DNA of 64,000 nt from Paenibacillus gallinarum (GTDB lineage Bacteria > Bacillota > Bacilli > Paenibacillales > Paenibacillaceae), in assembly GCF_014836635.1 (NCBI RefSeq), contig NZ_JACSQL010000003.1:124001-188000 (forward strand), written 5' to 3'. The position numbers were made by a program, and so were the translations under genes. Below the pieces are notes generated by a model that worked only from the letters and a program-made list of their open reading frames with translations, did no database searches and was not told where the DNA came from. Each line of letters begins with the position of its first letter. The stretch's first letter is position 1. Shown piece by piece: positions 59,837 to 64,000 of this stretch.

Positions 59837-60301
59837 ATGGACATCAGAATCGATGATCTAACCGGGCCAGAGATCATTACGTTAATTGAGGAACATTATA
59901 AAGAGATGTTGTCACAGTCTCCCGAAGATAGTATGCATGCGCTGGACTTGGAGCGATTAAGAAAGCCAGAGATTATCTTTTGGACGGCATGGGAAGGTAA
60001 GGAACTGCTTGGCTGCGGGGCAATGAAAGAACTTGATCCCACGCACGGAGAGATTAAATCAATGCGCACCGCTCCCCTACATACCCGAAAAGGAGTCGCC
60101 AAGCGAATCCTTGAACATATGTTAGAAGAAGCACAAAGAAGAGGTTACCATCAGGTCAGCTTGGAGACAGGTACGTTAGATAGCTTTAAACCGGCAATAA
60201 GTTTATACACAAAATTAGGATTCGAGTATTGCGAACCTTTTGCCGATTATGTGGAAGATCCATACAGTGTGTTTATGACGAAGCAACTGACAATGAAATG
60301 A
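59837..60301 (+). CDS. GNAT-family N-acetyltransferase
   Basis: A 154-residue acetyltransferase with the acetyl-CoA loop in SMRTAPLHTRKGVAKRILEHMLEEA, preceded by ELLGCGAMKELDPTHGEIK and followed by LYTKLGFEYCEPF, the standard order of motifs. It is of the PhnO/YsnE-like size. The ATG at 59837 has AATAGGAG upstream; substrate unknown. Confidence 0.88.
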   Translation: MDIRIDDLTGPEIITLIEEHYKEMLSQSPEDSMHALDLERLRKPEIIFWTAWEGKELLGCGAMKELDPTHGEIKSMRTAPLHTRKGVAKRILEHMLEEAQRRGYHQVSLETGTLDSFKPAISLYTKLGFEYCEPFADYVEDPYSVFMTKQLTMK

Positions 60302-60341
60302 CGAAATGAAAATAAAAGAATTACAATACTACAATTACAAT

Positions 60342-60368
60342 GAAAGCCTGAGAAATCAGGCTTTTTGC
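60342..60368 (+). terminator. Terminator after the GNAT gene
   Basis: AAAGCCTGA-GAAA-TCAGGCTTT perfect 9-bp stem, then T. Confidence 0.9.
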
Positions 60369-60594
60369 GTTTTTTGCAAACGAATACAGCCTGTTTATAT
60401 TAGTACAAGTGTACGTGTTAAGAGAGTTAGAAGATATAATTCATAGCCGAAAAATGTTTCATTTTACCTTAATTTATAGTAATTAGTTATATAAGAATCG
60501 ATTACATAAGTTATGGAATTGATTCAACTTGTGTTATTACACTGTATAGGAGGACGTAATTAACATGAGGGAACCCGCTAACAGGAGGAATCGT

Positions 60595-61767
60595 ATGTCT
60601 ATATTGAAGAAAAGGATAATGAACGTCGTATTGCTGTTCACCAGTATGCTGATGGCAGGAATATCTTTCTCACATGTAAATGTTGCTGACGCTAAGAGTT
60701 CAAAAGTGTATGTCCAGGCAGGAGTAGAGACAGCAGAGCAATATTCAAAGCTTGAGGACCCGATCATTATACAGCAAGGCCGGATTTTGCTGCCTATTCG
60801 AGAGATTAGTAACTATCTAAGTCTGAATGTTTCCTGGAACCAGAAGACGAAGTCAGCTACTTTATATGGTGTTAATAAGGAAATCAAGCTGACACTTGGA
60901 AGCAAAACAGCATACGTAGATAAGAAAAAAGTGTTGCTTGATGTACCTCTTCAAATGGAAAAAGGCAAAATTTATGTTCCATTACAGTTTGTTGCTTCTT
61001 CGGTCAAACAGAAAGTGACCTGGGATCGTACTCTAAAGACGATTCTTATCCCCAGAACCTATGCGAAAGGGACTGCAGATCAAATGACCTATTGGATCAA
61101 ACTGACTACAGGAGAGTTATTCCAGGCTAAAACTAATCAGATAGGAACAAAAATCGGTCAAGTTAGTAAGAGGTTTAAAACGATGAGAGAGTTTGAAGTG
61201 GAAAAGATCGCAGCAGGTACGTATTATTTACGGATGGAAGAAAGTTTTGGCATGGCAGGTACCAGTAGAAATACAGGACAAGTACTCGTTAAAAATGGAA
61301 AAGTGCTTGATGAAGACAGCTTCTCATTCCAAGGATATTACGAGGATACAACACTTCATAAGTCACATGGAAATGTGCTGTTGACCAACGGGAAGCAGGC
61401 GAGATTCTTAGATAAGAATGGTAAAGTAGTTGCCTTATATAACCTAACAGACATTATGCAAAAAGATGAAATCTACATGGTAGAGCATTATAATCAGCGC
61501 ATGCTGATCTTACGGGAGTATTCTTCGCAACATCTTATTGTTTATAATGTACAGTCTGATAATGCGGCATATGTTCATGAACTCATCACGCTTCCCGAAA
61601 GTGAAAGAGAGTATTTAGAACAGGCAGGATTTGATCGAAATAATGAAATGGTACGGGATCACATTATCTTTTTTGACAGTATCATTGATGGAGTTATGAC
61701 TTTTCATTATAAAAATAAATCAAACAACATGGTAAATACGTATACTCTTGATTTAAGTCAGATCTAA
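60595..61767 (+). CDS. Secreted stalk-domain protein
   Basis: A 390-residue exported protein: signal peptide (about residues 1-30, cleaved near VADA), stalk domain about 40-150 (GRILLPIREISNYLSLNVSW and GKIYVPLQFVASSVKQKVTW are the two conserved halves), then a beta-rich domain of unknown fold related to that of the protein at 28867-30009. GGAGGAA precedes the ATG at 60595. The preceding 230 bases are AT-rich and contain a copy of the arm described at 47002. Confidence 0.8.
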   Translation: MSILKKRIMNVVLLFTSMLMAGISFSHVNVADAKSSKVYVQAGVETAEQYSKLEDPIIIQQGRILLPIREISNYLSLNVSWNQKTKSATLYGVNKEIKLTLGSKTAYVDKKKVLLDVPLQMEKGKIYVPLQFVASSVKQKVTWDRTLKTILIPRTYAKGTADQMTYWIKLTTGELFQAKTNQIGTKIGQVSKRFKTMREFEVEKIAAGTYYLRMEESFGMAGTSRNTGQVLVKNGKVLDEDSFSFQGYYEDTTLHKSHGNVLLTNGKQARFLDKNGKVVALYNLTDIMQKDEIYMVEHYNQRMLILREYSSQHLIVYNVQSDNAAYVHELITLPESEREYLEQAGFDRNNEMVRDHIIFFDSIIDGVMTFHYKNKSNNMVNTYTLDLSQI

Positions 61768-61782
61768 CAAGGGAAAACAAAA

Positions 61783-61822
61783 CAAACAAACCGGCGTGAG
61801 AAGAAGCGGCGGTTTGTTTGCT
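61783..61822. terminator. Terminator between converging genes
   Basis: AAACAAACCGGCG and CGGCGGTTTGTTTG pair over about 10 bp; a weak T run is present. Confidence 0.55.
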
Positions 61823-61853
61823 CGTATAGTAGTTATAAACTCTTAATCCATCC

Positions 61854-62585
61854 CTATCGACCAGATATTTGAGGTGATTTTATTTTACGAAAATGAGCCA
61901 TTGATTTTTGCTGATACCGCAAAGGATGATAACCAGCAGCGATGATCATATTCTTCGATCTTCCTAAACCTCCCGCATATAGAGAAAAAAGATCAACGAC
62001 AGGAAAAAGAGAGGAAAGAGACCGGTAAAAGGACTGTACATAAGGATCCTGAGGTCCTCTTCCGATAATGTTCATCAAAAGGGTTCCATCCTCACTTAGT
62101 TTATCGCAAGCCGTTTCAAAAAAAGCCATCGTTGTCAGTTGCTCAGGAATACCATCTTCATGGAAAGCATCCACAACGATATAATCAAAACGGCCACTCG
62201 TCATCTGTTTTAGTAATGTATATCCATCCTCAATGAGAACGGGGGGACCATCGTAGCCGAAGTATTCTTTACTTAAGTCTGATACTTTCTGGTCAATTTC
62301 TGAAATGACTACATATTTGTCACGCAAAGCAGAGGATAAGGTGCCGATTCCATGTCCAATCAAAAATACATCTTCGTAAGAGGGGTTGTTGACCTCCATT
62401 AAATGCAGAAGCGCTCTAGGATATTCAAACAGGATTCGCTCCGGCTGATTTAGATCCAGGATTCCCTGAATTGCATCATTACCGAATTCAAGCACACGAA
62501 ATCTTCCTTTTTCTCCGTAAACTTCAGAAGTATCATAGACGTAAATGGGTCTAGGTTCCGTTTCTTGGTGTAAGTACTGTGTCAT
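61854..62585 (-). CDS. Spermidine synthase-like methyltransferase-fold protein
   Basis: A 243-residue Rossmann-fold protein with motif I in DVFLIGHGIGTLSSAL, the acidic residue in VISEIDQKV and the proton-acceptor region FDYIVVDAFHEDGIPE, as in spermidine synthase. It is shorter than true SpeE and its first strand region differs, so aminopropyl transfer is uncertain. The ATG at 62585 has AAAGGAG upstream; the frame before it is not supported. Confidence 0.75.
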   Translation of the reverse strand: MTQYLHQETEPRPIYVYDTSEVYGEKGRFRVLEFGNDAIQGILDLNQPERILFEYPRALLHLMEVNNPSYEDVFLIGHGIGTLSSALRDKYVVISEIDQKVSDLSKEYFGYDGPPVLIEDGYTLLKQMTSGRFDYIVVDAFHEDGIPEQLTTMAFFETACDKLSEDGTLLMNIIGRGPQDPYVQSFYRSLSSLFPVVDLFSLYAGGLGRSKNMIIAAGYHPLRYQQKSMAHFRKIKSPQISGR

Positions 62586-62704
62586 GTCTAAAACTCCTTT
62601 ATCTATAGCCATCTTCTTATCTCACTATACCAACTTCTGTACAAGAAAATACAGTTTTATGTCATAATGGAGGATGGAATAGCAAAGGAAGAAAAGATAA
62701 AAGT

Positions 62705-62908
62705 TTATTTCCGCTTATTCTTGTTGCAGTCCGCAGGATAAGAAGAATGTTCTTCGTACGTAACTCTTATTCCTAGAGCAGGATAAAATTCTTCTTTATA
62801 TTCGCACTCTGCACAGGATTTGGTTACATGTAGTAGAGTTAACTTGCTGGATAAAGGCTGCTTGCATTTGGGACAATGCTGGCGAAAAAGACGGTTCATA
62901 CCGGTCAT
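62705..62908 (-). CDS. Small zinc-ribbon protein
   Basis: A 67-residue protein with CPKC and CAEC pairs (RQHCPKCKQPLSSKL and KSCAECEYKEEFYP) that form a zinc ribbon, and a basic tail. AAAGGTGA lies 6 bases before the ATG at 62908. It could be a small nucleic acid-binding or assembly factor. No name recognised. Confidence 0.65.
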   Translation of the reverse strand: MTGMNRLFRQHCPKCKQPLSSKLTLLHVTKSCAECEYKEEFYPALGIRVTYEEHSSYPADCNKNKRK

Positions 62909-63032
62909 AAGTATCACCTTTATTCCTATTCATTTAGTTGGGATTATTATAACTTGCCTTTTCAAATTTGTATAGTCATGTAGGTTGGGCAAATTAATTA
63001 ATTGTGTTATGAGCGAGAGGAGGGAACATCTT

Positions 63033-63821
63033 ATGTTTATACTGCTTATGATCCTGCTCGGATTCATCGGTTCGTTTTTTTCAGGTTTGCTTGGAATTGG
63101 CGGTGCCATTATCAATTATCCGCTTCTTTTATTTATCCCGCCGCTTCTCGGTGTGGGTGGATTTACAGCCCATGAAGTAGCTGCTATTAGTATATTCCAG
63201 GTGTTTTTCTCATCCCTTTCTGGAATCATTGGGTATAGACTGCAGTCTCGAAAAACAAAAACGAGGTTAATTCATTACTCTTTAGCTGCTTGGATGGGTA
63301 CCAGTATATTAATAGGTAGTCTGCTAGGAGGATTGTGGTCTTCTCGCTTCGAGGAGCAAACGATTAACATCATCTATGGAATCCTTGCGGTGCTTGCCGT
63401 AATTCTTATGTTATTCCCTGCAAGAGGCAAAGAAGAGATGCAAAAGGTAGAGGAAATTACATTCCACCGATTTTTGGCGAGTTCGCTTGCTTTTGTTGTA
63501 GGTGTGGTCTCGGGCATTGTTGGAGCTGGAGGAGGATTTATTCTTATTCCCATTATGATGAAAGTGCTTCGAATACCGGTTCGAATTACGATTGCGACTT
63601 CTTTATCGATTGTCTTTGTCTCGGCAATTGGCGGAGTGATCGGTAAAATAAGTGGGGGAGATATTCCGATTCTTCCGATCCTTTTCACGGTTATTGGGAG
63701 TATCGCAGGGTCTCCTGTCGGTTCTTTGGTAGGTTCAAAAATGGACGTGAAGTATTTAAGATATGCTCTTGTCCTTTTGATTACCATAACGGCGGTAAAG
63801 GTATGGTCGTCTGTTTTTTAA
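63033..63821 (+). CDS. TSUP-family (TauE/SafE) permease
   Basis: A 262-residue membrane protein of the TSUP family with about eight helices and the two repeated G-rich motifs (GFIGSFFSGLLGIGGAIINY and VGVVSGIVGAGGGFILIPIM). Such permeases move sulfite, sulfoacetate or related anions. GAGGAGG lies 9 bases before the ATG at 63033; the longer frame lacks one. A sulfur role would link to the sulfonate-type operon, but they lie 48 kb apart. Confidence 0.86.
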   Translation: MFILLMILLGFIGSFFSGLLGIGGAIINYPLLLFIPPLLGVGGFTAHEVAAISIFQVFFSSLSGIIGYRLQSRKTKTRLIHYSLAAWMGTSILIGSLLGGLWSSRFEEQTINIIYGILAVLAVILMLFPARGKEEMQKVEEITFHRFLASSLAFVVGVVSGIVGAGGGFILIPIMMKVLRIPVRITIATSLSIVFVSAIGGVIGKISGGDIPILPILFTVIGSIAGSPVGSLVGSKMDVKYLRYALVLLITITAVKVWSSVF

Positions 63822-63833
63822 TTGTTAAACTTA

Positions 63834-63873
63834 CAAAAAGACTGCTCACCGAAAGGTGAACAGTCTTTTTTGG
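63834..63873 (+). terminator. Terminator after the TSUP permease gene
   Basis: AAAAAGACTGCTCACC-GAAA-GGTGAACAGTCTTTTTT, 15-bp stem with one mismatch and a GNRA-type loop. Confidence 0.92.
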
Positions 63874-63943
63874 AGTTGTTGTCATTTCATTTTCACGGTA
63901 ACATTTCACGTTAAAATCGTAACGTAGCTTGGCATTTTTACTA

Positions 63944-64000
63944 CTAGAGTCGTTTACGTTTGTAGAAAGTGACGAAAAGACAAGCGAGTATGACTATGAT
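63944..64000 (-). CDS. C-terminal end of a minus-strand gene (partial)
   Basis: The minus-strand frame entering from the right edge reads IIVILACLFVTFYKRKRL and stops at 63944-63946, a hydrophobic span followed by a basic tail as at the end of a membrane protein. Only 18 codons are visible, so this is a tentative call. Confidence 0.35.
   Translation of the reverse strand: MIVILACLFVTFYKRKRL

Overview
The window looks like chromosomal DNA of a spore-forming, low-to-mid G+C Firmicute, most likely Paenibacillus or a close relative. The evidence is strong AGGAGG ribosome binding sites, frequent TTG and GTG starts, several secreted copper-amine-oxidase-type stalk-domain proteins, a WG-repeat protein, a spore-surface-like protein and Bacillales orthologues (ecsAB, namA, azlCD, rocF, glcU, opuD-type, ybaK). 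No rRNA, tRNA or CRISPR array was seen. The assignment rests on gene content and was not tested by a search.

Layout. 1-5.5 kb: end of an MFS exporter, a tandemly duplicated two-gene membrane module, an unknown protein, a DoxX-like protein and a GlcU sugar uptake protein. 5.5-10.5 kb: LysR regulator, stalk-domain protein, PTS IIA(Glc), EcsAB. 10.5-15.3 kb: a sulfonate-type ABC importer with a flavin monooxygenase, behind a strong promoter, a palindrome and a leader terminator. 15.5-19.8 kb: cupin protein and crtP / crtQ-crtO, the late half of a staphyloxanthin-like C30 carotenoid pathway. 19.8-24.5 kb: sugar acetyltransferase, aldo/keto reductase plus Gfo/Idh oxidoreductase divergent from an AraC regulator, GyrI-like protein. 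24.5-30.4 kb: SgrR-like regulator, polytopic membrane protein, HD hydrolase, stalk-domain protein, Cys-rich small protein. 30.6-31.9 kb: a short membrane ORF directly upstream of yidC with a hairpin at the yidC ribosome binding site. 32-36.8 kb: arginase, arsR-arsB, namA-marR.

36.9-40.9 kb is a decaying accessory island: a padR-DUF2812 pair broken by an IS30-family relic and an IS3-family relic, a GNAT/small-protein pair resembling a toxin-antitoxin module, a frameshifted pseudogene and a spore-surface-like gene. A duplicate of that last gene's C-terminal tail sits stranded about 11.6 kb away, behind ybaK.

41-64 kb is mostly housekeeping and transport (azlCD, PPOX protein, MFS, zwf and talC-type fsa, SDR enzymes, BCCT transporter, WG-repeat protein, GNAT, methyltransferase, TSUP permease). 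It is interrupted at 44.7-46.9 kb by a four-gene mauF/E/D/A-like operon. That operon encodes a 12-cysteine protein resembling the methylamine dehydrogenase light chain, but with Cys where one of the two cofactor tryptophans should be.

The two strongest leads are the MifM-like insertion-sensing arrangement upstream of yidC and the orphan mau-like operon. Start codons were chosen by ribosome binding site and often lie downstream of the longest possible reading frame.
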